A stretch of 64,000 nucleotides of DNA, taken from JAOUEA01 sp040882605 (GTDB taxonomy: Bacteria > Actinomycetota > UBA4738 > HRBIN12). The stretch covers positions 1 through 64,000 of the forward strand of contig JBBEAY010000064.1 of assembly GCA_040882605.1 (NCBI GenBank), written 5' to 3'. The translations under genes and the position numbers were made by a program. The notes beneath the pieces were generated by a model. It searched no databases and was not told the origin of the DNA. It worked only from the letters and a program-made list of their open reading frames with translations. This document shows, one piece after another, positions 6,573-16,918 of this stretch (positions within the stretch are counted from its first letter, which is position 1; every line of letters starts with the position of its first letter).

Positions 6573-8369
6573 TCACACCGCGCTGCGGATGCCCTGGCGC
6601 AGCCGGCGGAGCTCTCCGTCGATCGCCACGAGCTGCGCGAACAGCTCATCGTAGCCCTCGTCGGTGGTCGGGTTCAGCTTCTGCAGCTGCATGCGAAGCG
6701 TGTCGCTCTGGTGCTTCAGCACGAACTCCTGGAGACGAGACCACACCGAGAGCGTGTACTCACGCCCCGCTTCGCCATCGAGCGGCTCGACAGCGAGAGA
6801 GCTGAGCATGGCACCGAGCTTCTCGTCGTCTCCCCCGGCGACCACCGAGGCATCGCCCTCGGCCTCGCGCAGCGCCGCGAGCGCCTTGCGAGCGATGGCG
6901 CTGCGGAAGTGCTCGTCGGTGAGCTGTGGGGTGTACTCGTCGTAGGCGGTCCGGTCGCGCACGAGCAGCTTCAGCATCTCGCGCTCGACCTTGTCCCGCG
7001 CGCTCATGCGCCGAGGCGACTCAACCACAACCTCGGCCGGACGGCCGCGGCGTCGCGAATCGAGCGCCTGCACGACCGAGAACTCGGTCACCCCCGCGAG
7101 ATCGGCCACTAGGTGCGCGTACTCGCTGCGCCGGACCGGATCGTTGAGGCCTACGATGATCGGCATCGCGTCAGCAACGGCCTGCGATTGTCCCTCGACG
7201 CTCGAGAGGTCGTGGCGGCCGATCGTGCGCCGCACCATGTATTCCACGAGCGGACGCGCGCCCTTCGCCGCCTCGCGCACCCCTTCTGCGCCGTTCTTCG
7301 CGACGAACTCGGCCGGATCGAGCCCCTCGGGCATGATCATGACGACGGTCTGCACCGACGGGAAGCGCTCCTGGAACTCGGCCGCCCGCTCCGCGGCGCG
7401 CGCGCCGGCCTCGTCAGAATCGAACGCCATGATCGCGCGCGCGGCGAACCGCGAGAGCTGGCGGAAATGACCTTCGCCGAGCGCGGTGCCGCACGTGGCG
7501 ACGGTGTTCTCGATGCCTGCCTGCGAGAAGCCGATCACGTCGGTGTAGCCCTCGACCACGAACACCTCGCCAGACTTCGCGATCGCGGTGCGCGCCCGGT
7601 GCAGGTTGTAGAGCACCTCGTGCTTCTTGTAGATCGGCGTCTCGGCGGTATTGAGGTACTTCGCCTGCTCGCCGGCCCTAGGGTCGCTCGGCAGCACGCG
7701 CGCTCCGAAACCGATCCCGCGCCCCTGCAGATCGTGGATCGGGAAGATCAACCGGCCCCGGAACCGGTCGCGCACCGTGCCGTCGTCGCCGCGCGTAGCG
7801 AGACCTGCCTCGAGAAGCACCTCAGGGCTCAGATCACGCGCCTGGCTCAGGCGTCGCAGCAGGAAGTCGGCATACCCAGGCGCGTACCCCATGCCGAACG
7901 CTTCCACCGCCTCGGGCGCGATACCACGCTCGGAGACGTAGGCGCGGGCGTCGCCGGCTTCCTTGCCATCGGCGAGCATGCGCGTGTAGAGCTCGGCTGC
8001 CTGCTCGTTGGCTCGGAACACCGACTGCCGCCGAGCCGCCGCCTGTCGCGCCTCGGGCGAGTCGCCCTCGTACCTCAGGTGCACGCCCGCCTGCTGGGCG
8101 AGCCGCTCGACCGCCTCGACGTAGCTCAGGTGCTCGAGCTCGCGGAGGAACCGGATCGTGTCGCCCCCCGCGCCGCACCCGTGGCAGTAGTAGAGCTGCT
8201 TCGAGGGCGAGATGCCGAACGATGGCGTCTTTTCCTGGTGGAACGGGCAGAGCCCCACCATGCGGTCTGCGCCGGCCTTCTTGAGCGTCAGGTACTGCGA
8301 CGCGACCTGCACCAGATCGGTGCGTTCCTTCACCGCCTGCACGTCGTCGTCGCGGATGCGTCCGGCCAA
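6573..8369 (-). CDS. dnaG: DNA primase
   Basis: DnaG makes RNA primers for chromosomal replication. The N-terminal zinc-binding domain has the CHC2 pattern (C41, H44, C62, C65: CPFHQEKTPSF and YYCHGCG). The TOPRIM core follows with FVVEGYTDVIGFSQAG and MAFDSDEAGARA, and a C-terminal helicase-binding region is present. I place the start at the TTG at 8369 (GGAAGG just upstream; homologous sequence begins with AGRIRDDD), giving 598 residues. The open frame continues upstream only because a 14-bp tandem repeat happens to lack stops there. It lies between dgt and rpoD. Confidence 0.95.
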   Translation of the reverse strand: MAGRIRDDDVQAVKERTDLVQVASQYLTLKKAGADRMVGLCPFHQEKTPSFGISPSKQLYYCHGCGAGGDTIRFLRELEHLSYVEAVERLAQQAGVHLRYEGDSPEARQAAARRQSVFRANEQAAELYTRMLADGKEAGDARAYVSERGIAPEAVEAFGMGYAPGYADFLLRRLSQARDLSPEVLLEAGLATRGDDGTVRDRFRGRLIFPIHDLQGRGIGFGARVLPSDPRAGEQAKYLNTAETPIYKKHEVLYNLHRARTAIAKSGEVFVVEGYTDVIGFSQAGIENTVATCGTALGEGHFRQLSRFAARAIMAFDSDEAGARAAERAAEFQERFPSVQTVVMIMPEGLDPAEFVAKNGAEGVREAAKGARPLVEYMVRRTIGRHDLSSVEGQSQAVADAMPIIVGLNDPVRRSEYAHLVADLAGVTEFSVVQALDSRRRGRPAEVVVESPRRMSARDKVEREMLKLLVRDRTAYDEYTPQLTDEHFRSAIARKALAALREAEGDASVVAGGDDEKLGAMLSSLAVEPLDGEAGREYTLSVWSRLQEFVLKHQSDTLRMQLQKLNPTTDEGYDELFAQLVAIDGELRRLRQGIRSAV

Positions 8370-8386
8370 GGTTCCTTCCCTATCTT

Positions 8387-8456
8387 CTCTGGCCCACGTT
8401 CTCTGGCCCACGTTCTCTGGCCCACGTTCTCTGGCCCACGTTCTCTGGCCCACGTG
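8387..8456. repeat. Five tandem copies of a 14-bp repeat between dgt and dnaG
   Basis: The unit ctctggcccacgtt is repeated five times without interruption (8387, 8401, 8415, 8429, 8443); only the last base of the fifth copy differs. The array fills nearly the whole 94-bp gap and would lie in or near the dnaG leader. The period is not a multiple of three, which fits non-coding DNA. Slippage-prone copy number variation is likely. Confidence 0.9.
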
Positions 8457-8463
8457 TCTGTGC

Positions 8464-9486
8464 TCAGATGTCTCGTTCCAACAGCCAGCCCTGGGGAAGG
8501 AAGAGCCGCTCGTACGTTCGGATCGCGTAACGGTCGGTCATGCCCGAGATGAAATCGGCCACTCGCGTCGCGAGATCGCCGCGCACCTCATGGTACTCGG
8601 GCGGCATCTCGCCGGGGTGGTCGAGGAAATGTGCGAACAGGTCGCGGATCAGCTTCGTCGCCCGCTCGTGGTCGCCGCGGGCGCTCTCGCGCAGGTAGAC
8701 CTCGCTGAACATGAAGTCGCGAAGGGCGTCGAGCGCAGTGAACACCTCAGGCGAGAGCCCGACCTCGTCTCTGTCGTCGCTGTGGGCCACGAGGTCAGCC
8801 ACGAGCGTGTCGATGCGGTCGGAATGCGTCGCTCCGAGCACCTTGACGGCCTCGGCCGGGAGCTCGCGCTCGTCGAGCACCCCCGCTCGCACCGAGTCGT
8901 CGATGTCGTGGTTGATGTAGGCGATACGGTCGGCGAACCGCACGAGCTGTGCCTCGAGGGTCGAGGGCATGGGTGTAGACCAAGGGTGGTGCACGATGCC
9001 GTCTCGCACCTCCCAGGTGAGGTTCAGCCCGGCGCCGTCGTTCTCGAGATGCTCGACGATGCGAAGCGACTGCTCGTTGTGGCGGAACGGTTGCCCCAAG
9101 AGCGGCGTGAGCGCTTGCTCGCCGAGATGCCCGAACGGCGTGTGTCCGAGATCGTGGCCGAGGGCGATGGCTTCGGTGAGGTCCTCGTTCAAACGTAGCG
9201 CTCGGGCACACGTGCGCGCGATCTGTGAGACATCGAGGGTGTGGGTGAGCCGAACCCGGTAGTGATCGCCTTGAGGCGCCAGGAACACCTGTGTCTTGTG
9301 CTTCAGGCGTCGGAACGCCTTGCAGTGCAAGATGCGGTCGCGATCTCGCTGGAAGACGGTGCGGATGTGGTCATGCGGTTCCTGGCGGTCACGCCCTTTG
9401 GTCTCGGCGGCGAGCACGGCTCGCGGAGACAGCACATCTCGCTCGAGCTGCTCGGTTCGCTCGCGGGGGGTCGGCACAGCGCTCAC
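8464..9486 (-). CDS. dgt: dGTP triphosphohydrolase-like HD-domain protein
   Basis: This HD-superfamily enzyme hydrolyses dNTPs to deoxynucleoside and triphosphate, helping balance nucleotide pools. Metal ligands are visible as the RLKHKTQVF region, HTLDVSQIA, GHDLGHTPFGH (the HD doublet) and the later FADRIAYINHDIDD. At 340 residues it fits the shorter type-2 dGTPase-like family. I start it at GTG 9486 because the upstream part of the open frame is not protein-like and overlaps the next gene. It is transcribed toward dnaG, a common pairing in actinobacteria. Actual substrate preference cannot be read from sequence. Confidence 0.9.
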   Translation of the reverse strand: MSAVPTPRERTEQLERDVLSPRAVLAAETKGRDRQEPHDHIRTVFQRDRDRILHCKAFRRLKHKTQVFLAPQGDHYRVRLTHTLDVSQIARTCARALRLNEDLTEAIALGHDLGHTPFGHLGEQALTPLLGQPFRHNEQSLRIVEHLENDGAGLNLTWEVRDGIVHHPWSTPMPSTLEAQLVRFADRIAYINHDIDDSVRAGVLDERELPAEAVKVLGATHSDRIDTLVADLVAHSDDRDEVGLSPEVFTALDALRDFMFSEVYLRESARGDHERATKLIRDLFAHFLDHPGEMPPEYHEVRGDLATRVADFISGMTDRYAIRTYERLFLPQGWLLERDI

Positions 9487-9574
9487 GCGCTCATCGTAAC
9501 GGCGACGCCCGACAGTCCGAGAGGCTCGGTCACCCCCGTGCATCGAAAGCGCTCGAGGTCCGAGCCCGATGCGG

Positions 9575-10183
9575 TCAGCTTCCGGCGACGCGGTAGTACA
9601 GGTAGGCGAACGTCTCGCGTACGTATCCGGACAGGCGCGTTTCCTCGGTGCGCGCTGCGGAGGTCCAGGTGGCCGAGGCGTGCCCCTCGATGCCGAGATC
9701 GGAGGCCATACGTTCGATGCGCGCGTTGTGCCACGGGTCGGACACGAGGAATGCGCTCGACAATCCGCGATCGCCCATCGCTCGAGCCACTGCCCGCAGG
9801 CTCGTGTACGACGTGTTTCCAAGGGGCAGCGCGACCAGCGAGCTCGAAGGCACCTCGCGATCGATGAGATACTGGCGCCCTGCCTCGGCCTCGGTGGTGC
9901 GGTCTCCGGGCAGGTTGGCGCCGAGCACGAAGATGACGTCGGCACGACCCTGTTCGTAGAGCAGCGCCGCGTGATCGAGGCGCCCCGCGAACACCGGAGA
10001 AGGCGTGCCGTCGTACTGGGCGGCGCCGAGCACGACGATCGCATCGACCCGTTCGATGTCGCTCGCATCATCGTGGTGCGCTTCGCGCCACACGGTGACG
10101 GCGCTGAAGGCGACGGCGCCGACGGCCAGAGCCACCACGAGGCCGGCGATGCTGAAGAGTGGGTGTCGGCGGAGGAGGCGCAC
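9575..10183 (-). CDS. DUF218 (YdcF/SanA-like) membrane protein
   Basis: This 202-residue protein has one N-terminal membrane helix (about residues 10-30) and an extracytoplasmic DUF218 domain with VDAIVVLGAAQYDGTPSPVF, VIFVLGAN and FLVSDPWHNARI. Members of this family (SanA, ElyC, YdcF) are linked to cell-envelope precursors and vancomycin tolerance in other bacteria, but the reaction is mostly unknown. It lies between dgt and a group of secreted proteins on the same strand, consistent with an envelope role. Confidence 0.8.
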   Translation of the reverse strand: MRLLRRHPLFSIAGLVVALAVGAVAFSAVTVWREAHHDDASDIERVDAIVVLGAAQYDGTPSPVFAGRLDHAALLYEQGRADVIFVLGANLPGDRTTEAEAGRQYLIDREVPSSSLVALPLGNTSYTSLRAVARAMGDRGLSSAFLVSDPWHNARIERMASDLGIEGHASATWTSAARTEETRLSGYVRETFAYLYYRVAGS

Positions 10184-10225
10184 CAGCCCAGGCTAGCAAC
10201 GCCTCCCCGCCGATCGGTCGAACCC

Positions 10226-10633
10226 TCAGTCCGTGCACACGATCGTCACGGGGACCGAGAACATGGTCTGCTCGCCGGCATCTGCGATCAGCTGCTCGAC
10301 CTCGTCGGCCGAATCACCCACCGCGCCGATCAAGTACCCTGTTTCGAGATCGGCGGGCAGGCCATCGAAGCAGTCGACCGGAGAGACGACCAGCGCCAGC
10401 CCGAGCGGATCGCGCAGCCGCTCGGTCGTGGCGTTGAGGTCGTCGGCCAGAGGGGCCACCTCTACGACCGCGAGCCAGCGCTTCGTCGAGACCGACGCCG
10501 GCGCAGTCGGCGCGGCCGGAGTTGCCGGTCCCGGATCACCGGACTCGTCTGCATCTGCGCACGCGGCCATCATCACCGCCCCCATCAAGACTTGTAGCAA
10601 CGCCGTCCTGACCCTGCTCATCGGCCCGCTCAC
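10226..10633 (-). CDS. Putative lipoprotein
   Basis: This 135-residue protein begins with a basic-hydrophobic leader ending in VMMAACADAD, an acceptable lipobox with C25 as the lipidated residue, then a Pro/Ala-rich linker. The rest is a small domain with one pair of cysteines (DCFDG and TIVCTD). Its GTG start overlaps the stop of the preceding secreted propeller gene by 4 bp, so the two are co-translated; ATG 10621 is an alternative start. The globular part is compatible with a SPOR-like fold but the match is weak. Confidence 0.6.
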   Translation of the reverse strand: MSGPMSRVRTALLQVLMGAVMMAACADADESGDPGPATPAAPTAPASVSTKRWLAVVEVAPLADDLNATTERLRDPLGLALVVSPVDCFDGLPADLETGYLIGAVGDSADEVEQLIADAGEQTMFSVPVTIVCTD

Positions 10634-11934
10634 GGCGTGACGATCCAGCTGTTCGAGACGAACGCCGGCAGCTTGCCGCGGAACTCCGCCATGGCGGCCG
10701 TCGGGTCGGCGTCTTCAGGAAGGTGCAGTAGCGCCCCGAAGACCCCCGGTTTGATCGCCGACGGAGCGATCGACGAGTCGACCACATCGACTTGCGACGA
10801 GGGGAACGCAACACGGATCGCATCGGCGACCTGCGCTGCCTCAGCCGATGTCGCGAAATCGCCCACGATCACCGCGATCTCCTCGACTTGACTCGGTGCC
10901 GAAGGCGCCAGCTCGGGCCAGTCGCCTCTGGGCGGCACGTGCCCGCTTCCGGCGCGGCGGTCAGGGTCCACGACATCGAGCGGCTCGGTCATGACCGAGC
11001 CGCAGCCGATCTCACGCAGACCCTCAGGGCCCTCGAGCGCAACTATCTGACGGCCTGTTGCAGCGTCGGGAACGTTCCACACCAGGCGCGAGCCGCGGGA
11101 ACCGGCGAGGTAACGCTCCTCGGGGAGTTGAGCCACGCGCCGCGCGACCCCGTGGTCGAGCTTCCACAACTCGAACCGGGGCTGGCGAGTCGCCGAGGCA
11201 CGGCCGACCACCTTCACGAAGTGCACCGCGCCGTGATGCACGATGGGTGTCCGCACCGTCACCCAGCGGTCGGTTCCCGCGGTGAACGAGGTCACCCGGC
11301 GCCACCCCTGGCCACCCAGGCGGGTCACCCACAGGTTCCCCAGGCGTTCCCCCTCGGGCACCTTGGCGGTGGGCGGCAGGGACACGACCGCCGCCACCCG
11401 TCGCGCCGAAAGGAACACGGGCGAGAACACGGTTGCGCCGTCGACCGGCGCAGGCATCCGCTGCACGCGGCCGGTGCCGGCGTCGAGCACGGCGATCGAC
11501 GTTGCGGTGGCCCATGCCAGGTCACCACGCGGTGACCACGCAGGGTGCGTCACCTCGGTTGTCTGGGGCAGACGACGCGTGCCCTCAGGCGTCACTATGA
11601 CCACGTCGTCGTCTCCCGTGCGGTCGACCACGTAGGCGACGCCGGCGCCCTGCGACACGGCGATGTGCTTGACGACGGAACCCGCAGGTGCCTTCGTCGG
11701 CTGAAGCGAACGGCCCGCCGACAGCGACACGAGCCTTCCACCGGCCACGGCCCACAGACCGTCTGCGGCGGCCAGCCTCGCCGATTCTGCCTGCGCGAAG
11801 CCGGGCACGCTGTCGCACCCGGTGGGCCCCACGGCGCTCACCGACGCGACCGGCACGCCGACGGCTCTGCCGCTGACGAGACCCGCGACCGCCGAAGCGA
11901 GCGCGACCGCGCTGATCAGGATCTTTCGCATCAT
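10630..11934 (-). CDS. Secreted beta-propeller-like protein with SPOR-like tail
   Basis: This 434-residue protein starts at ATG 11934 behind GAGGAG. It has a signal peptide (KILISAVALASAVAGLVSG) and then repeated strand motifs typical of TolB/WD40-like propellers (THPAWSPRGDLAWAT). The last 90 residues (IAVIVGDFATSAEAAQVADA onward) resemble a SPOR domain, which binds denuded peptidoglycan glycans. It lies 26 bp downstream of the M15-type peptidase gene and overlaps the lipoprotein gene. An extracytoplasmic, cell-wall associated role is likely. No catalytic motif is visible. Confidence 0.6.
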   Translation of the reverse strand: MMRKILISAVALASAVAGLVSGRAVGVPVASVSAVGPTGCDSVPGFAQAESARLAAADGLWAVAGGRLVSLSAGRSLQPTKAPAGSVVKHIAVSQGAGVAYVVDRTGDDDVVIVTPEGTRRLPQTTEVTHPAWSPRGDLAWATATSIAVLDAGTGRVQRMPAPVDGATVFSPVFLSARRVAAVVSLPPTAKVPEGERLGNLWVTRLGGQGWRRVTSFTAGTDRWVTVRTPIVHHGAVHFVKVVGRASATRQPRFELWKLDHGVARRVAQLPEERYLAGSRGSRLVWNVPDAATGRQIVALEGPEGLREIGCGSVMTEPLDVVDPDRRAGSGHVPPRGDWPELAPSAPSQVEEIAVIVGDFATSAEAAQVADAIRVAFPSSQVDVVDSSIAPSAIKPGVFGALLHLPEDADPTAAMAEFRGKLPAFVSNSWIVTP

Positions 11935-11960
11935 CGATACCTCCTCATGTGTGCGAGTGA

Positions 11961-12572
11961 TCAGTAATTGGTGACGTACTGGAAGTGCATGGGGTCGGGG
12001 TTGCTCCAGTTGAGCCCCCAGTAGAAGCGGTGCCCCGGGGTGGCGCCCCGCCACACGTCGGGGATGTAGGTGCCGTAGTTCACGCCGTCCCACCCGCGTC
12101 CGTTCCAGAAGGTCTGACCACGGAAGTTCCGCATCCAGTTCGTGTCGACGGCCGCGCCCCATGCGTGCACGGACCACGACGTCGATCCGTCGATCAGCCG
12201 GCAGTTGTAGCTGCCGATGCCCGGATACAACGCGTTGTCGCGGTGCGCCGCATCGATGTGGTTGCGAACGTTGAACCCGATGTTGCGCGCGAGATACGTG
12301 TGGTACTCGACGTAGGCCCCGGACCCATCGCTGGTGTTCGCGTGCGGCCACCAGCTCCGAGCGTTGTTCGACTGGCTGTTGCAGTGCTCGCCGAGCGTGG
12401 CGACCAGCTCGGAGAGACCGTTCGGGCGGGGCGGGATGCCCTGCCGCGAATGATCGTGAGTCCAGCTGGACATGTGACTCGCGAGCGCAGCCGACCCCGC
12501 GAACAACGAGATGCCGACCACCACCGTGAGGGTGAGGAACGCGGCCCGGGAGCGGACCGATGCGACGACCAT
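11961..12572 (-). CDS. Secreted M15-type (D-Ala-D-Ala carboxypeptidase-like) peptidase
   Basis: This 203-residue protein has a signal peptide (residues about 10-32) and the zinc motif of VanY/M15 peptidases: WSVHAWGAAVDTN (H136, D143) and DPMHFQY (H196). Such enzymes cut peptide stems of peptidoglycan outside the cell. The ATG at 12572 is chosen because AGGAGG lies 8 nt upstream; a GTG nine bases earlier would overlap that site. Several extra Trp and four Cys residues suggest a compact secreted fold. It is followed closely by the SPOR-like propeller gene, which supports a shared wall function. Confidence 0.75.
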   Translation of the reverse strand: MVVASVRSRAAFLTLTVVVGISLFAGSAALASHMSSWTHDHSRQGIPPRPNGLSELVATLGEHCNSQSNNARSWWPHANTSDGSGAYVEYHTYLARNIGFNVRNHIDAAHRDNALYPGIGSYNCRLIDGSTSWSVHAWGAAVDTNWMRNFRGQTFWNGRGWDGVNYGTYIPDVWRGATPGHRFYWGLNWSNPDPMHFQYVTNY

Positions 12573-12679
12573 GCGCACCACCTCCTACGCGGGGGAGGTG
12601 GGAGGACAGCCGACGCTACACGGGTCGCAGCCTCGGAACCGTGACGAGGGTCACACGGGGCGCAAGTCTGCCTTCATCG

Positions 12680-14059
12680 TCACACCGAGCTCGGATCGAT
12701 GTTCTGGTTCAGATGGAAAAGGTTGCCGGGGTCGTACGAGCGCTTGACCTCGACCAGCCGCTCGTAGTTCGCCCCGTAGTTAGCGCTCACACGCTGTTGG
12801 TCGTCCTCGGCCATGAAGTTGATGTAGCCGCCCTCCTCCGAATGCGGCGTGATGGCGTCGGAGTAATCGCGCACCCATCGGACGTTCGCCTCGTTTTCGG
12901 CGGGATCGGGCCACATGCCCGCGATCACGCTCGCGAAGTTGGCGTCGCGGTGGCCGAACGCGGTGGCGTCGCCTGCGATGTCATGACATGCCCCGTCGAT
13001 CGGGTAGATGTGCACCGTGGAATTCACGACGGGCACCTTGGAACCGTGTTCCAAGTGGGCCGCGATCGCGTCGTCGGTCAGCTCCTTCACGAAGTTGGCC
13101 TTCCAATAGTGCTGGAGGCCGGGCGGCACGAGTCCATCGAACGCCGCGTTCAGGGCCGGGTACGGCATCGGCCCCACGTGCTCGGCCACCACGGGTGCCA
13201 CGTCGCGAAGGGTCTTCAGCATCGTTTCCCCTTCGTCCACAGGTCCCGTCCAGCACGACACGAACGCGAGGAAGGTGTCGCCGTGACGTTCCTCGGGGAT
13301 GAATGGCAATGGCGGCGCGATCTGGAAGGCGGGGAACCCGCCGAACTCGCGCGGCGCGTCGGCGATGAACTCCCGGTACCAACGCAGCACGTCGCCGGCG
13401 TTATCGAGCTCGAAGAACATCGGACCGCCGTAGATCGTGTCCACGGGGCGCACGGCGAACTCGAAGGAGGTGACGACACCGAAGTTGCCGCCGCCGCCGC
13501 GGATCGCCCAGAACAGATCCTCGTGCTCCCGATCGCTCGCCACCACCGCGCGCCCGTCGGCAGTGACCACATCGGCCGAGACCAGGTTGTCGAGCGAGAA
13601 CCCTTGACCCCGGCACAGGTACCCGATGCCGCCGCCCAGCGTGAGGCCCGCCACGCCGGTTGTCGAGATGATGCCACCCGTGGTCGCGAGCCCGTACGCG
13701 CCCGTCGCGTGGTTGAAGTCGCCCCATGTCGCGCCGCCCTCGGCCCGGGCTGTCATCGCGTTCGGATCCACGCGCACGCCGCGCATCTGCCCGAGATCGA
13801 TCACGACCCCGTCGTCACAGGTCCCGAAGCCCGGAACGCTGTGGCCGCCGCCTCGGATCGCCAGGGCCAGATCGCTCTCGCGAGCAGCCGTCACAGCCGC
13901 CATCACATCACCGGCGTCCCGGCATCGCACGACCGCAGCCGGACGCCGGTCGATCATGGCGTTGTAAACGGCTCTGGCCTCGTCGTAGCCGTCGTCAGAC
14001 GGCGTCACGATGTCTCCGCGAACCTTCGCCCGAAGGTCCTCGACGTCGAACGTGCCCAT
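12680..14059 (-). CDS. FAD-linked oxidoreductase (berberine bridge enzyme-like)
   Basis: This 459-residue enzyme belongs to the FAD_binding_4/BBE family. The PCMH-type FAD domain covers about residues 35-210, with IRGGGHSVPGFGTCDDG (the histidine that often carries FAD) and GLTLGGGIGYLCRGQG. The C-terminal BBE signature (NYGANYERLVEVKRSYDPGN) is present. There is no signal peptide, so it is probably cytoplasmic. These enzymes oxidise alcohols, sugars or alkaloid-like substrates with oxygen; the substrate cannot be told. It stands alone between ppdK and the M15 peptidase gene. Confidence 0.88.
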   Translation of the reverse strand: MGTFDVEDLRAKVRGDIVTPSDDGYDEARAVYNAMIDRRPAAVVRCRDAGDVMAAVTAARESDLALAIRGGGHSVPGFGTCDDGVVIDLGQMRGVRVDPNAMTARAEGGATWGDFNHATGAYGLATTGGIISTTGVAGLTLGGGIGYLCRGQGFSLDNLVSADVVTADGRAVVASDREHEDLFWAIRGGGGNFGVVTSFEFAVRPVDTIYGGPMFFELDNAGDVLRWYREFIADAPREFGGFPAFQIAPPLPFIPEERHGDTFLAFVSCWTGPVDEGETMLKTLRDVAPVVAEHVGPMPYPALNAAFDGLVPPGLQHYWKANFVKELTDDAIAAHLEHGSKVPVVNSTVHIYPIDGACHDIAGDATAFGHRDANFASVIAGMWPDPAENEANVRWVRDYSDAITPHSEEGGYINFMAEDDQQRVSANYGANYERLVEVKRSYDPGNLFHLNQNIDPSSV

Positions 14060-14144
14060 GCCTTCCCCCTCGTGTTCGGCGGCTATGGGTTCCCTTGTAC
14101 TACGGAACGCCGGGCGCGTGAACCCCCGGGATGAGGAAACTGGA

Positions 14145-16844
<2,700 letters not shown>

Positions 16845-16918
16845 GGCATGCCTCCGGCACAGCTCGAGCGGTTCGGAACCGCCAGTCTAGGGCCGGTAAG
16901 CGACGGCTCCACGGAAGC

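Noticed and set aside
5262..7112. A 616-codon open frame on the plus strand opposite rpoD and dnaG
   Set aside because: It is antisense to two certain genes, low in complexity and rich in Arg/Leu/Val/Asp as expected from reversed high-GC codons; no domain or ribosome binding site.
8370..8453. N-terminal extension of dnaG with repeated GQRTWARE-like residues
   Set aside because: It comes only from the 14-bp tandem repeat being stop-free; homologous primase sequence begins after it at TTG 8369.
8387..8456. Possible CRISPR array
   Set aside because: The units abut without spacers and are only 14 bp, so this is a minisatellite.
12560..14134. Long plus-strand frame opposite the FAD oxidoreductase
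   Set aside because: It mirrors a clear protein family on the other strand and shows no motif.
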